Below are positions 24,150 through 33,410 of a DNA stretch of 64,000 nucleotides, one piece after another. The stretch is taken from the NCBI GenBank assembly GCA_015059405.1, contig SVAL01000007.1, positions 1 to 64,000 on the forward strand. Reading direction: 5' to 3'. The notes under the pieces were generated by a model that saw only the letters and a program-made list of their open reading frames with translations, ran no database searches and was not told where the DNA came from. Both the position numbers and the translations under genes were made by a program. The DNA is from Bacillota bacterium (lineage in GTDB: Bacteria > Bacillota_I > Bacilli_A > RF39 > UBA660). The first letter of the stretch is position 1; each line of letters starts with the position of its first letter.

Positions 24150-24809
24150 TTATTTATGAACATTACCTGTTACTGGTGTTTGTTTTTTATATGACGAAAC
24201 ATTATCTGGCATTTTAATCATTGGAGAGATTACTTTACTTCTACCTATTAAATAATCAACATATGTTTCTGGGAGTAAGAAAAAATTTTCTCCATGGAAA
24301 AATGCTTTTTTCCCTTGATCCATTTTATTAGCATGTTCTACATCATAATCAAAAAAATCAGATTTAGTTCCACGTCCAACAATTACACTTGTTACATCAT
24401 CAAAACTATATGAGTCAGTTTTTTCTTCATATACTAAGTTTAATTGGTGATTAACTTCAGTACCATCATCACAAATAACACAGAATGATTTAATACCAAC
24501 TTGTTCAAGTAATAATTTATAATATTGACTAATTCCATTACAGACACCCTTTTTATAATAGATTACATCTAATAACTCTTGTGCTGGATTTCTAGAAAGA
24601 TTTACGTTTTCCTTATTTATTTCACGTTCTCTTATTCTTTCTAAAAAATCATAGTCATATTCTATACTTTCAGTTAAATAATTAAAAATGATTTCTCTTT
24701 TCTCATATGAACTTAATGAAGACATATCATAAAATTCAAATATATTTTCTATATCTTGAGATAATTTATTTTCTAAACTAGACATTTCCATCACATCTTT
24801 CTTATCCAT
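24150..24809 (-). CDS. Transglutaminase-like cysteine protease-fold protein
   Basis: The 219-residue protein has the transglutaminase-core triad: Cys in KKGVCNGISQYYKLLL (near residue 93), His in VNHQLNLVY (near 120) and Asp in YSFDDVTS (near 138). No signal peptide is seen, so it may be cytoplasmic. The C-terminus is Pro/Thr-rich. A consensus promoter (TTGACA, 17, TAAGAT) ends only 4 bases before this ATG, so the mRNA may be leaderless or translation may start at internal ATGs (24791 or 24785). It is bounded by two similar terminators. Confidence 0.8.
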   Translation of the reverse strand: MDKKDVMEMSSLENKLSQDIENIFEFYDMSSLSSYEKREIIFNYLTESIEYDYDFLERIREREINKENVNLSRNPAQELLDVIYYKKGVCNGISQYYKLLLEQVGIKSFCVICDDGTEVNHQLNLVYEEKTDSYSFDDVTSVIVGRGTKSDFFDYDVEHANKMDQGKKAFFHGENFFLLPETYVDYLIGRSKVISPMIKMPDNVSSYKKQTPVTGNVHK

Positions 24810-24813
24810 TATA

Positions 24814-24842
24814 ATCTTATCTTTCTAGTTAGTTTTTGTCAA
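24814..24842 (-). promoter_or_regulatory. Promoter of the transglutaminase-like gene
   Basis: TTGACA (24842-24837), 17-base spacer, TAAGAT (24819-24814) on the minus strand. The expected start of transcription falls at or next to the ATG at 24809. Confidence 0.65.
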
Positions 24843-24885
24843 TTTTTAAATTGTTATATGAGCTAGTTTTTTAATTTTTAATAAA

Positions 24886-24904
24886 AAAGAGCAATAAGCT
24901 CTTT
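24886..24904 (-). terminator. Terminator after the pilin-like gene
   Basis: Stem AAAGAGC / GCTCTTT with a 5-base loop and TTTTTTATT on the minus strand, 27 bases after the pilin stop. Confidence 0.8.
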
Positions 24905-24930
24905 AAATTTAAACAATTAATACCGAAATT

Positions 24931-25833
24931 TTAGCAAACAAGTGAGAAACTAATATAATATGATATATGAGATTGTATTAGTTCGTCTGTAGGAACTATC
25001 CAACTACACGCAAAATCTTCTTTTTCTTCGTGTTGGAGATATCCTTGTTGAGGTATTATTAGTGAGTCACCGCTTGTAGTAAGTTTTATTTTTGTTGTAT
25101 TGTATTTGCTGGATACCCATTCTCCCCAAGTCATACCTTCCTTGTATTGAAGCGTGTGTTCGCTCCCTTCAAACCATATATTTACATTTTTTATACTTAC
25201 TGCTTTTTCTTGTTCTACATTGGCATAATTATCTCCTTTTTGTTGAAGTGTACATGTTGTTTTGCCATCTCCAGTATTTCCTTCACTTTCTGCTTCAAGT
25301 ACTACCAAATTAGTTGTATCATTTACTACAAATCCATTCCAATTTTTTAATTCTGTTATAGTTGTTACTTTTCCATTTTTAGGTCTAGATAAACTAAGCC
25401 CTGTTTGGATTTGTTTACCTTGTTCATTTAGTTTTGCTTGAGAAGTTGGATATAGTCCATATCCAGCTGAATCTTTAAATGTATATCCATATGTATATGA
25501 TGATGTATCATCATTATATTGTACAAGTACATATGCCCAATATGCATTACTCGCTTGATGCCATGCACCAAACGGATTTGTTCCTCCTCTTTCTAGTGCT
25601 ATACATTCAATTGGTACAGCATACACTGTATTTGCTTCAGTAAAAGTATAACTTAAATCATTAACGTCATTTACTAGTGCTCCAATATAATTTCCTATTG
25701 TTGATGTAACAGTCTTTTTTCTAGACTCGGTAATATACTTTGTTACACTTGGTATTGCTATTGCCATTAATAGTCCTAGTATTACTATTACAGCTAATAG
25801 TTCTATTAATGTAAAACCTTTTTTATTCTTCAT
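24931..25833 (-). CDS. Type IV pilin-like protein
   Basis: The start MKNKKGFTLIELLAVIVILG is a textbook class III prepilin signal: short basic leader, cleavage before Phe, Glu at +5, then a hydrophobic helix to about residue 35. The 300-residue size is large for ComGC-type pilins, and the globular part contains four Cys, including one near the C-terminus. The ATG at 25833 is chosen because GAGGAG is 8 bases upstream. The protein would be processed by a prepilin peptidase and assembled by a GspE-type ATPase such as the one at 44121. Its promoter carries a G9 tract. Confidence 0.88.
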   Translation of the reverse strand: MKNKKGFTLIELLAVIVILGLLMAIAIPSVTKYITESRKKTVTSTIGNYIGALVNDVNDLSYTFTEANTVYAVPIECIALERGGTNPFGAWHQASNAYWAYVLVQYNDDTSSYTYGYTFKDSAGYGLYPTSQAKLNEQGKQIQTGLSLSRPKNGKVTTITELKNWNGFVVNDTTNLVVLEAESEGNTGDGKTTCTLQQKGDNYANVEQEKAVSIKNVNIWFEGSEHTLQYKEGMTWGEWVSSKYNTTKIKLTTSGDSLIIPQQGYLQHEEKEDFACSWIVPTDELIQSHISYYISFSLVC

Positions 25834-25861
25834 TTGACACACTCCTCTATTATCTATTTAA

Positions 25862-25889
25862 ATCTTACCCCCCCCCGGTCTTTTGTCAA
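25862..25889 (-). promoter_or_regulatory. Pilin promoter with G9 tract in the -35/-10 spacer
   Basis: On the minus strand a perfect TTGACA (25889-25884) is followed by a 16-base spacer AAAGACC plus nine G (25876-25868), then TAAGAT (25867-25862). Nine consecutive G are exceptional in this AT-rich DNA. Slippage in the tract would change the spacer length, and 17 bases would be the optimum. TAAGAT is also the -10 of the neighbouring gene's promoter at 24814. Confidence 0.75.
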
Positions 25890-25919
25890 GGTTTTACATT
25901 TATTAATTTTTACTTTACA

Positions 25920-25948
25920 AAATAAAAAGAACATTTTATATGTTCTTT
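25920..25948 (-). terminator. Terminator after the ABC-2 permease gene
   Basis: Stem AAAGAACAT / ATGTTCTTT with a 5-base loop followed by TTATTTT on the minus strand. The permease stop codon at 25936 lies in it. Confidence 0.75.
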
Positions 25949-27363
25949 ATATTCTTTCTTTTAAATATTATTATTGTTACTACTATCATTAGTATGAAAT
26001 ATACTAAACAGTTTATTATTGAGAATGGTAGTGTTACTCCTTTATATGGAGATGTTCCACCAAATAGATATACTGAGAAATCCCAGTTTAGTGTTGGTGA
26101 GAATTTTAACCATTCTATTTCAAATCCTTCTGCTATTACATTTAATACATCACTACCAAATACAAATATTAATGTTAATGTATTAGCTAAAGATGTTGAT
26201 GTAAATATTGTACTTATCATGAATGATATAGTTCCTATTATGATTAACTTTGGTAGTGTTGTAATTGTTAGTAATAATAAATATTTAAATATATGTATTG
26301 CCTCAATTGTATTTGTAGTTAGGTTGTATGTTATATGTGGAATACTTAATGTATCATATCCAAAGAAAATACCTCCTATTATAAGTTGCATTATAAGAGT
26401 AAAAACAACAGCAAATAATATTGTTAGTAATACAGTTATATATTTACTAATTAGTATTTTAGTTCTTGTATATGGTTTTACTAAAAGGAGTTTTATGGTA
26501 CCTTTAGAAAACTCTTCACTAACAATAGATCCACTTATTAATATTATAATTATTATTATCATTGTAAAATACTCTGTATAAAAATTACTTAATATATAAT
26601 GATTAGATCCATATTCTATTTTTTCTATATGATTTTCTATTTTATATTTAGCTAGTTCTACTTCTTTTTTAGCTTCTTTTATGATATTTTTTTGTTCTGG
26701 TTTTAGATTATCCTCATCTACTATTTCATAACTTATAAGAGTAGCTCTATTACTTTTATAATTATCTAAGTATTCATTAAATTCATCATATTTATACTCT
26801 ATATTATATTTTTCTCTTAAATATAAAACTTCTAGTTCTGCTTCTAAGTAATATTTTTCTGCAGATTCACTATTTTTTATATTTATTTTTATTCTTTCAA
26901 TATCATTTTTTAAGAAAGTTTTCCAATCTAGATTTTTTAATTCTTTTGTTAATTCTTCTTTTTCTTTTAATGCTTCTTCATATTCTATTTTATTTTTATT
27001 TTTTCCTAATTCATATTTAACAATTCTTTCAATAATACTATATACTTTTCCATTATATATTTCATGATTATTTATTATATATTTTTGCCATGAATCTTTT
27101 CCAAAACTATCAGCATATTTGTATGTTTCTACATATATTTTACTATCTAAATATTCTTCTGAATCAGTTTCTCCTTCGTTTTCCATGACCTTAACAAAAT
27201 ATTCTTCTGATTCATAATTATCTTCAATATATACACTTACTGTAAGATCAGAATTATATATAAGTTGTGTTAATAAAACAAATAATGTAGTTATTAATAA
27301 AACTATATATAAACTTTTTTTATGAAGTATTTTATATATTTCATTTTTTATTAAATTAATCAA
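25936..27363 (-). CDS. ABC-2 type transporter permease
   Basis: The 475-residue membrane protein has one N-terminal helix (SLYIVLLITTLFVLLTQLIY), a large extracytoplasmic charged domain of about 200 residues rich in Glu and Lys, then five helices in the C-terminal half. This is the layout of BcrB/NatB-type ABC-2 permeases. The start is taken as TTG at 27363 because GGAGGT is 7 bases upstream and it then overlaps the ATPase gene by 8 bases; a longer frame begins at 27396. It works with the ATPase at 27356. Substrate unknown, perhaps a peptide antibiotic or ion. Confidence 0.88.
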   Translation of the reverse strand: MINLIKNEIYKILHKKSLYIVLLITTLFVLLTQLIYNSDLTVSVYIEDNYESEEYFVKVMENEGETDSEEYLDSKIYVETYKYADSFGKDSWQKYIINNHEIYNGKVYSIIERIVKYELGKNKNKIEYEEALKEKEELTKELKNLDWKTFLKNDIERIKINIKNSESAEKYYLEAELEVLYLREKYNIEYKYDEFNEYLDNYKSNRATLISYEIVDEDNLKPEQKNIIKEAKKEVELAKYKIENHIEKIEYGSNHYILSNFYTEYFTMIIIIIILISGSIVSEEFSKGTIKLLLVKPYTRTKILISKYITVLLTILFAVVFTLIMQLIIGGIFFGYDTLSIPHITYNLTTNTIEAIHIFKYLLLLTITTLPKLIIIGTISFMISTIFTSTSLANTLTLIFVFGSDVLNVIAEGFEIEWLKFSPTLNWDFSVYLFGGTSPYKGVTLPFSIINCLVYFILMIVVTIIIFKRKNIKNI

Positions 27364-28258
27364 TGATATTACCTCCAGTCTTTTCAATAAATACATCTTC
27401 TAAAGATATATTTTTTTGTTTTATACTATATATCTTTATATCATTTGAGATAAGTTTGGATAAAATATCATTTATTTCTTCTTTATTTATTTTAATAGTA
27501 AATTCATTATCATTTACTATATTTGCATCCTTAAATATCTTTTTTATTTTTTTAGTATTATTTACTTCAATTTTATATTCGGAATCATTCATATTTTTCT
27601 TTAATTCTTTAATAGTAGATTCTTCTATTATTTCACCGTTTTTAATAATACATACTTTATTACAAAAACTTTCTAATTCAAGTAGGTTATGACCAGAAAT
27701 AAGAATAGCAATTTTTTCTTCTTTGGCAAGTTTTTTTAATAGGTTTCTTAACTCTATTATTCCTTCTGGATCAAGTCCATTAGTTGGTTCATCTAAAATA
27801 AGTAAATTTGGATGGTGAAGGATAGCTTGTGCTATTCCTAATCTTTGTCTCATACCAAGTGAATATTTACTTACTTTATCATTTATTCTATTTTCAAGTC
27901 CTACTAGTTTTACAACTTCATCTATTCTTTCGTTTGTAACATTTTTATATAAGTTTTTAGATAATAATAAATTCTTTTTACCAGTTAAATACATATACAT
28001 ATCTGGATTTTCAACAATTGTTCCTACTCTTTCAATTGCTTTTACAAAATCTTCTTTGATATCAAAACCATTGATTAAAGCAGTTCCTTCATCTATTTTT
28101 TGAAGTCCTAGAATAAGTTTAATAGTAGTTGTTTTACCAGCTCCATTAGGTCCGATAAATCCTAAGATATCTCCTTCTTCTAGTTTAAAACTTACACCTC
28201 TAATTACTTCTTTTTTACCAAATTTTTTCTTTAAATTTTTACATTCTAATACACTCAT
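27356..28258 (-). CDS. ABC transporter ATP-binding protein (BcrA/NatA-like)
   Basis: The 300-residue ATPase shows Walker A GPNGAGKTTTIK near residue 38, the signature YSLGMRQRLGIA near residue 135, Walker B LLILDEPTNGLDPEG, and the switch His in ISGHNLLEL. The C-terminal 80 residues are the extension typical of the antibiotic or sodium exporter subfamily. It is coupled to the permease by an overlap and starts 1 base from the mutL stop region, so it is the gene after mutL on the same strand. Confidence 0.94.
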   Translation of the reverse strand: MSVLECKNLKKKFGKKEVIRGVSFKLEEGDILGFIGPNGAGKTTTIKLILGLQKIDEGTALINGFDIKEDFVKAIERVGTIVENPDMYMYLTGKKNLLLSKNLYKNVTNERIDEVVKLVGLENRINDKVSKYSLGMRQRLGIAQAILHHPNLLILDEPTNGLDPEGIIELRNLLKKLAKEEKIAILISGHNLLELESFCNKVCIIKNGEIIEESTIKELKKNMNDSEYKIEVNNTKKIKKIFKDANIVNDNEFTIKINKEEINDILSKLISNDIKIYSIKQKNISLEDVFIEKTGGNIID

Positions 28259-30055
28259 TTATTTCTCCATACTTCTCATAAATAATTTTTCTAATTCATA
28301 TTTGGAATATGCAATTATTGTTGGTCTTCCATGTGGACATGTAAAAGGATTTTCAGTATTTCTAAGTCTTTCTAATAAATCCTCTAGTGCTGGTAACTCC
28401 TGATGGTCATTTGCCTTAATACTCATTTTACATGCTAATGTTATAGCTACTTTTTCAGTAAATTTATATGGATCAAATTCTCTTTCAGAAATAACTATAT
28501 CTATTATTTTTCTTATTGCCTCTTCTAAACAATATTCTGGTAACCAATATGGATGACTTCTTACTAATATTGTATTAATCCCAAAGTCTTCTATTTCAAA
28601 GTTTAATTCTATTAATTTATCTATTTTTTCTTTTAAAATAATATATTCTTGAGTAGATAATTCTATTTTTAGAGGAATAAGTAAATCTTGCATATGATTA
28701 TCATGAGTTCCTAGTTTCTTTAAATATTTCTCATAATTAATTCTTTCTGCGGCTGCATGTTGATCTATTAAATACATTCCATCTTCATTTTCTGCAATTA
28801 CATAAGTTCCATGTACTAATCCAACAGGATACATCTTTTTAATTCTTTCTTTTTTTTCTTCTTCTATTTCGTTTGGTGTTTTTAAATTTTCTAAAGCATT
28901 TTCTAAATAGTCATCTTGTTCTTCTTCTACTTCAAAATTTAATGTTAGTTCTTCCAAACTACTATAATTATTATTTGTTTCTTCTTTTATTTCCTCTATT
29001 TTTTCATTTTCTTTTACAGCAAGTTCTATTTTATCAACATGAGTTCTACTTTCAATATTAGGAACTAGATTCTTACCTTCTAATTCTTTTATTATAATAT
29101 TTGATAATAATTCTTTTAATGTATCCATTTTAGAAAACTTTATATCCATTTTAGTAGGATGAATATTTATATCTATAAGGATTGGATCTACTTCTATGTT
29201 TAAAACTACTATTGGATATTTAGATGCTGGAATATAAGTATGATAAGCATCTGTAATTATTTTATTTAATTCATTATTTTTAATTAATCTATTATTTACA
29301 AAAGTAGTTATGGAATTACGATTGGATCTTGCTTTTTCCGGATATGATGCATATCCATTAATTGTATAATCACCATTAGTTCCATGAATAGTAAACATTT
29401 TTCTTGCTACATCTACTCCATATACTCTTGATATTACTTTTAATAAGTTATTACTTCCATCAGTAAATAAAATAGATTTTCCATTATTTATTAAATTAAA
29501 TCTAATTCCTGGATAAGATAATGCCATTTTATCAACGTATTCTACTACATTTGCTAGTTCTATATATAAGTTTTTTAAGTATTTTAAACGTACAGGAGTA
29601 TTATAGAAAAGATTTTTAACTTTAATTTTAGTTCCTTGTGGTAAGTCTAAATTCTTCTTTATACTTTCTAATTTACCACCATTAACTATTACTTCTGTTC
29701 CTGTTTTTCCATTATATGTTTGAAGAATAGTATTACTTACAGAAGCAATTGAAGGTAGTGCTTCTCCACGGAATCCTAAACTCTCAATATTAAATAAATC
29801 ATCTAGTGTTTTTAACTTACTTGTTGCGTGTCTAGAAAAACATAAAACGGCATCTTCTTCATCCATTCCGATACCGTTATCTGTTACACATATTTCTTTG
29901 ACTCCGCTATCTATAAGTTCAATTTTAATTTCTGTAGATCCTGCATCTATTGAATTTTCTACTAATTCTTTTACAACGCTAACTACTTTTTCTACTACTT
30001 CACCGGCAGCAATTTTATTTGCTAAATCGGCATCCATTACTAAAACTTTACTCAT
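28259..30055 (-). CDS. mutL: DNA mismatch repair protein MutL
   Basis: MutL (598 aa) links mismatch recognition by MutS to strand incision. The N-terminal GHKL ATPase shows IAAGEVVEKVVSVVKELVENS, DNGIGM, and the RHATSK and GFRGEALPSIASVS blocks. The C-terminal part has the endonuclease motif DQHAAAERINYE, and ACKMSIKANDHQ and FTCPHGRPT near the end. An intact endonuclease motif fits bacteria without MutH. It is 7 kb from mutS with uvrC and other genes between, so they are not one operon. Confidence 0.97.
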   Translation of the reverse strand: MSKVLVMDADLANKIAAGEVVEKVVSVVKELVENSIDAGSTEIKIELIDSGVKEICVTDNGIGMDEEDAVLCFSRHATSKLKTLDDLFNIESLGFRGEALPSIASVSNTILQTYNGKTGTEVIVNGGKLESIKKNLDLPQGTKIKVKNLFYNTPVRLKYLKNLYIELANVVEYVDKMALSYPGIRFNLINNGKSILFTDGSNNLLKVISRVYGVDVARKMFTIHGTNGDYTINGYASYPEKARSNRNSITTFVNNRLIKNNELNKIITDAYHTYIPASKYPIVVLNIEVDPILIDINIHPTKMDIKFSKMDTLKELLSNIIIKELEGKNLVPNIESRTHVDKIELAVKENEKIEEIKEETNNNYSSLEELTLNFEVEEEQDDYLENALENLKTPNEIEEEKKERIKKMYPVGLVHGTYVIAENEDGMYLIDQHAAAERINYEKYLKKLGTHDNHMQDLLIPLKIELSTQEYIILKEKIDKLIELNFEIEDFGINTILVRSHPYWLPEYCLEEAIRKIIDIVISEREFDPYKFTEKVAITLACKMSIKANDHQELPALEDLLERLRNTENPFTCPHGRPTIIAYSKYELEKLFMRSMEK

Positions 30056-30068
30056 AATAGCTCACTCT

Positions 30069-30521
30069 CTATTCTTCGCCTATATCTGTGATATATGTAA
30101 ATGTTCCATCATTAGGATCAACTTCATATACAACGGCTGTATTTGTATCTGTATTAATTACTGTAACTTCATACATATTATCTTTTCTTGCTTTTGCTTC
30201 GAATTTATAGTTATCACTATGATAAATCTTTTTTACTGCATTAATCGCATCTTCTTTAGAAAAACCATATTCATCTTCAATTGTATCTTCATTTGAAATA
30301 ATAGCATCTTTATCAATTACTTCTTCATCTCCACTACCATTTCCACTTCCACTATTATTACCACCATTATTATTTGGTTTCTTTTCATCATTTCCTGATA
30401 AGGCGATTACTAACACAATAATAATTATAAGTGCTACTAAAGCAATTAAAACACTTAAAACTAATTTTTTATTTTTATTATATAATTCTTTAATATCTAT
30501 TTTTTTCTTTTCTTTATCCAT
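30069..30521 (-). CDS. Membrane-anchored PepSY-like protein
   Basis: The 150-residue protein has a basic N-terminus, one membrane helix (LVLSVLIALVALIIIIVLVIAL, about residues 18-40), a Gly/Asn/Ser linker and a C-terminal domain with a PepSY-like pattern: GFSKEDAINAVKKIYH, then YEVTVINTDTNTAVVYEVDPNDGTF. PepSY domains are thought to inhibit peptidases or act outside the cell; the match is by pattern only. It lies 13 bases upstream of mutL. Confidence 0.65.
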   Translation of the reverse strand: MDKEKKKIDIKELYNKNKKLVLSVLIALVALIIIIVLVIALSGNDEKKPNNNGGNNSGSGNGSGDEEVIDKDAIISNEDTIEDEYGFSKEDAINAVKKIYHSDNYKFEAKARKDNMYEVTVINTDTNTAVVYEVDPNDGTFTYITDIGEE

Positions 30522-30575
30522 AATTAGTCTCCTTCTTTTATTCTATATATAATTATAACAAAATAGATTATTATT

Positions 30576-32354
30576 TTAAAGAGATTTTAAATAGTTAAAT
30601 AAATTATTTGCGACATCTTTATTTAAAACAGTTTCTAATTCTTCTATAGATGCTTCTTTTAATTTTTTTAAAGAACCAAATTTCTTTAATAGTTCTTTTT
30701 TTCTAACTTCTCCAATTCCTTCTACCATATCAAGTAAACTAGATAAAGTTCCTTTGCTTTTGATTTGTCTATGATAACTAATTGCATAGTTATGTACTTC
30801 TTCTTGAATCTTACTTAAGAAAATAAACAAATTACTATGTCTATCTAGAGGAATTTCATTTAGGTTTTCATCAATTAATGAACTTGTTTTATGTTTATCG
30901 TTTTTCTTTAATCCAATTATCTTTATATTTAGTTTTAAACTATCTATAATTTCTTTACAAACATTAACTTGATTTTCTCCACCATCAATAACGATAAGAT
31001 CACACTTTTCTTCTTCCCCCATTAAAACACGATAATATCTTCGATATAAAACTTCTCTCATTGCACCTAAATCGTCTTTAACATTTGCATCTATTTTATA
31101 TTTACGATATAGATTTTTATTAGGTAAGAAGTCATCAAAAACAACCATTCCTCCTACATAGAAAGTTCCAAACAAATGTGAGTTATCAAAAGCTTCCATT
31201 CGGCTTATGTTATCTGTATTTAATATTTCTTTTAGTTCTTTTAAAGCATCTAATCTTGCTTCCTCACTTTTTGATAGTGTTTTTTCTTTTTCTTCTAGTT
31301 TAATTTTAGCGTTTTCACTTGCTAAATCTAAAAGTTTTTTAATATCTCCTTTAGTTGGGGAAGATACTTTTATATTTAAAAATTGGCTTAATAAATCTTT
31401 ATCAATTATACTTGGTACTATTATTTCTTTAGGTAAAATATTGTTTTTTTCATAAAATTTAATTATATATTCTGTTAATGCTTCATCACTATCTTCTACA
31501 ACATTTAAGATAGTATCATGTCTACCAAACATTAATCCTTCTCTTATATAAAATACTTCTATTGATAAATAATTGTTGTGTCTATAGAAGTTAAATACAT
31601 CAAAATTATATTTGGCATTTAAAGACATTTGTTGTTTTTTTAGAGTAATATCAATATCGTTTAACATATCTCTTATTTCAAGTGCTCTTTCATAGTTCAT
31701 ATCTTGACTTGCTTTTTCCATTTGTTTAATTAATTTTTCTTTAATGATATCGCTATTACCATTTAAGAAAGATATAATTTCATTAGTAATTATTTCTAAT
31801 TTATTTTTATCTATTTCTTTTTTACAATATCCAAGGCATTCTCCTATATGATAATAAAGACATAGTTCTTTTTTTAATACTTCGCATTTTCTTAATGGAT
31901 ATACTCTGTTTATTATATTTACTGTTTTTCTAGCCGCAGAAACATTAGGATATGGTCCATATAATTTATTCTTATTCTTTTTTCTATTTATATTTCTTAC
32001 TACTTTTAATCTTGGATATTTTTCTTTAGTAAATTCTATATATGGATAACTTTTATCATCTTTTAAAAGAATATTATATTTAGGATTATATTTCTTTATT
32101 AAAGTTATTTCTAATATTAAAGATTCTAATTCTGTTGATGTAACTATATATTCAAAATCATATATATCATTTACAAGCATTAGAGTTTTTCCAGTTTGAG
32201 TTTTATTAAAGTAACTAGATACTCTTCTTTTTAAGTTTTTAGCTTTACCAACATATATTATTAATCCATCTTTATTTTTCATTTGATAAGATCCTGGTTT
32301 TTCAGGTACTAATTTTAATTTTTCTTTTATATATTCTTTTATTTCTTCGTTCAT
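30576..32354 (-). CDS. uvrC: Excinuclease ABC subunit C
   Basis: UvrC makes both incisions in nucleotide excision repair. The 592-residue protein has the N-terminal GIY-YIG nuclease (PGSYQMKNKDGLIIYVGKAKNLKRRV), the UVR helix pair (MEKASQDMNYERALEIRDML near residue 205), the RNase H-like C-terminal nuclease (DNSHLFGTFYVGGMVVFDD, VIDGGENQVNV) and a helix-hairpin-helix end (VEGIGEVRKKELLKKFGSL). The ATG at 32354 is preferred to 32363 because AGGTGATTATT directly precedes it. Confidence 0.97.
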   Translation of the reverse strand: MNEEIKEYIKEKLKLVPEKPGSYQMKNKDGLIIYVGKAKNLKRRVSSYFNKTQTGKTLMLVNDIYDFEYIVTSTELESLILEITLIKKYNPKYNILLKDDKSYPYIEFTKEKYPRLKVVRNINRKKNKNKLYGPYPNVSAARKTVNIINRVYPLRKCEVLKKELCLYYHIGECLGYCKKEIDKNKLEIITNEIISFLNGNSDIIKEKLIKQMEKASQDMNYERALEIRDMLNDIDITLKKQQMSLNAKYNFDVFNFYRHNNYLSIEVFYIREGLMFGRHDTILNVVEDSDEALTEYIIKFYEKNNILPKEIIVPSIIDKDLLSQFLNIKVSSPTKGDIKKLLDLASENAKIKLEEKEKTLSKSEEARLDALKELKEILNTDNISRMEAFDNSHLFGTFYVGGMVVFDDFLPNKNLYRKYKIDANVKDDLGAMREVLYRRYYRVLMGEEEKCDLIVIDGGENQVNVCKEIIDSLKLNIKIIGLKKNDKHKTSSLIDENLNEIPLDRHSNLFIFLSKIQEEVHNYAISYHRQIKSKGTLSSLLDMVEGIGEVRKKELLKKFGSLKKLKEASIEELETVLNKDVANNLFNYLKSL

Positions 32355-32398
32355 AATAATCACCTAAATCATTTTTATTATACTAAAAAATCATAATA

Positions 32399-32425
32399 TA
32401 AAAAAGAGTTAATAACTCTTTTCAA
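32399..32425 (-). terminator. Terminator after the zinc-ribbon membrane gene
   Basis: Stem AAAGAGTTA / TAACTCTTT with a 2-base loop and TTTTTTATATT on the minus strand, at the stop of the gene ending at 32409. Confidence 0.75.
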
Positions 32426-33410
32426 TAATCCATAAAATTGTTGATGGTAGAGGTGTTTTACAATATTCACAACTCTTTTTTAAAGGAGGTACATTTGCAC
32501 CACAATTTGGACACTTTCTTAAAATTTCTCTTTTTTCTTTGTAATGTGGATTCATAGTTACATAAATATTTTCTTTAGAGATAACTCTTTTAATTTTATT
32601 TCCGTTACTGAAATACTTTCTAATTTTTAATTTTAATACAATATATTGTTTGTTATTTTTATATCTATATTTATAATCTTCAAAATCTAAAATATCAAAA
32701 TCTATTAAATCTTTGTTTTTAGGATATAGGTTTTCATCATAATAATCATTTAATAGTGTTGTTTGGACATCTTTAATTAGTTTAGCGTTGTTGATGATTT
32801 CATCGTTATATTTAATTGTATATGTATGAACATCTTTATATACTATTAATCTGTAAAAAATAATTGGTGTATAGAATGTCATAATAAATAGATAAGTTGC
32901 AAACATTAATACTGGGATAGCAATAATACTACTAATAATAGTTTCTATATCTTGATTTAAATATATTGATACTGCAGCAAATATTATTGGCAAAATAATA
33001 CATAAAAATTGTACCCATTTGAAAGAGAACAATTCTTTTAATGTTCTTCCATACGATTTATTGTTTGAGTAATTAATAGTAAAATTAGCACCACAATAAG
33101 GGCATCCATTAAAGAATTCTTTTAAACTATCAGAGTAGCCACATTCACTACATGTATGAGTCTTATCCCCCTTTGTTGCAACGATAGTATAAAATGTTTT
33201 AGGATCAAAATTTTTTTCTCTAAATAATCTCTTTTTATTTTTATAAAAGTTTTTTTCTATTTTAGGAGATTTATATACAGAATCATTTTCTTTACCATCA
33301 GTAGTTCTTATAAAAATCTTATTATCTTTAGGGTATTTATATATTTCTTCAATAACTATTCCTTTTTCTTCTAATCTTTTTAGATGAAGACTATTGCTTT
33401 TGACATTCAT
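32409..33410 (-). CDS. Zinc-ribbon membrane protein, 333 aa
   Basis: The protein has two likely zinc ribbons: CSECGYSDSLKEFFNGCPYCG near residue 90 and CPNCGANVPPLKKSCEYCKTP near the C-terminus. Between them lie two hydrophobic segments (VQFLCIILPIIFAAVSIYL and ISSIIAIPVLMFATYLFIM, about residues 130-185). Similar TIM44-like or zinc-ribbon membrane proteins occur in Bacillota without assigned function. The ATG overlaps the NUDIX gene by 20 bases. GGAGAAG precedes it. Confidence 0.7.
   Translation of the reverse strand: MNVKSNSLHLKRLEEKGIVIEEIYKYPKDNKIFIRTTDGKENDSVYKSPKIEKNFYKNKKRLFREKNFDPKTFYTIVATKGDKTHTCSECGYSDSLKEFFNGCPYCGANFTINYSNNKSYGRTLKELFSFKWVQFLCIILPIIFAAVSIYLNQDIETIISSIIAIPVLMFATYLFIMTFYTPIIFYRLIVYKDVHTYTIKYNDEIINNAKLIKDVQTTLLNDYYDENLYPKNKDLIDFDILDFEDYKYRYKNNKQYIVLKLKIRKYFSNGNKIKRVISKENIYVTMNPHYKEKREILRKCPNCGANVPPLKKSCEYCKTPLPSTILWIIEKSY

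Noticed and set aside
25940-26581. A 213-residue open frame on the plus strand
   Set aside because: It lies antisense to the ABC-2 permease, which has clear membrane helices and an operon partner. The plus-strand frame has no ribosome binding site or recognisable domain.
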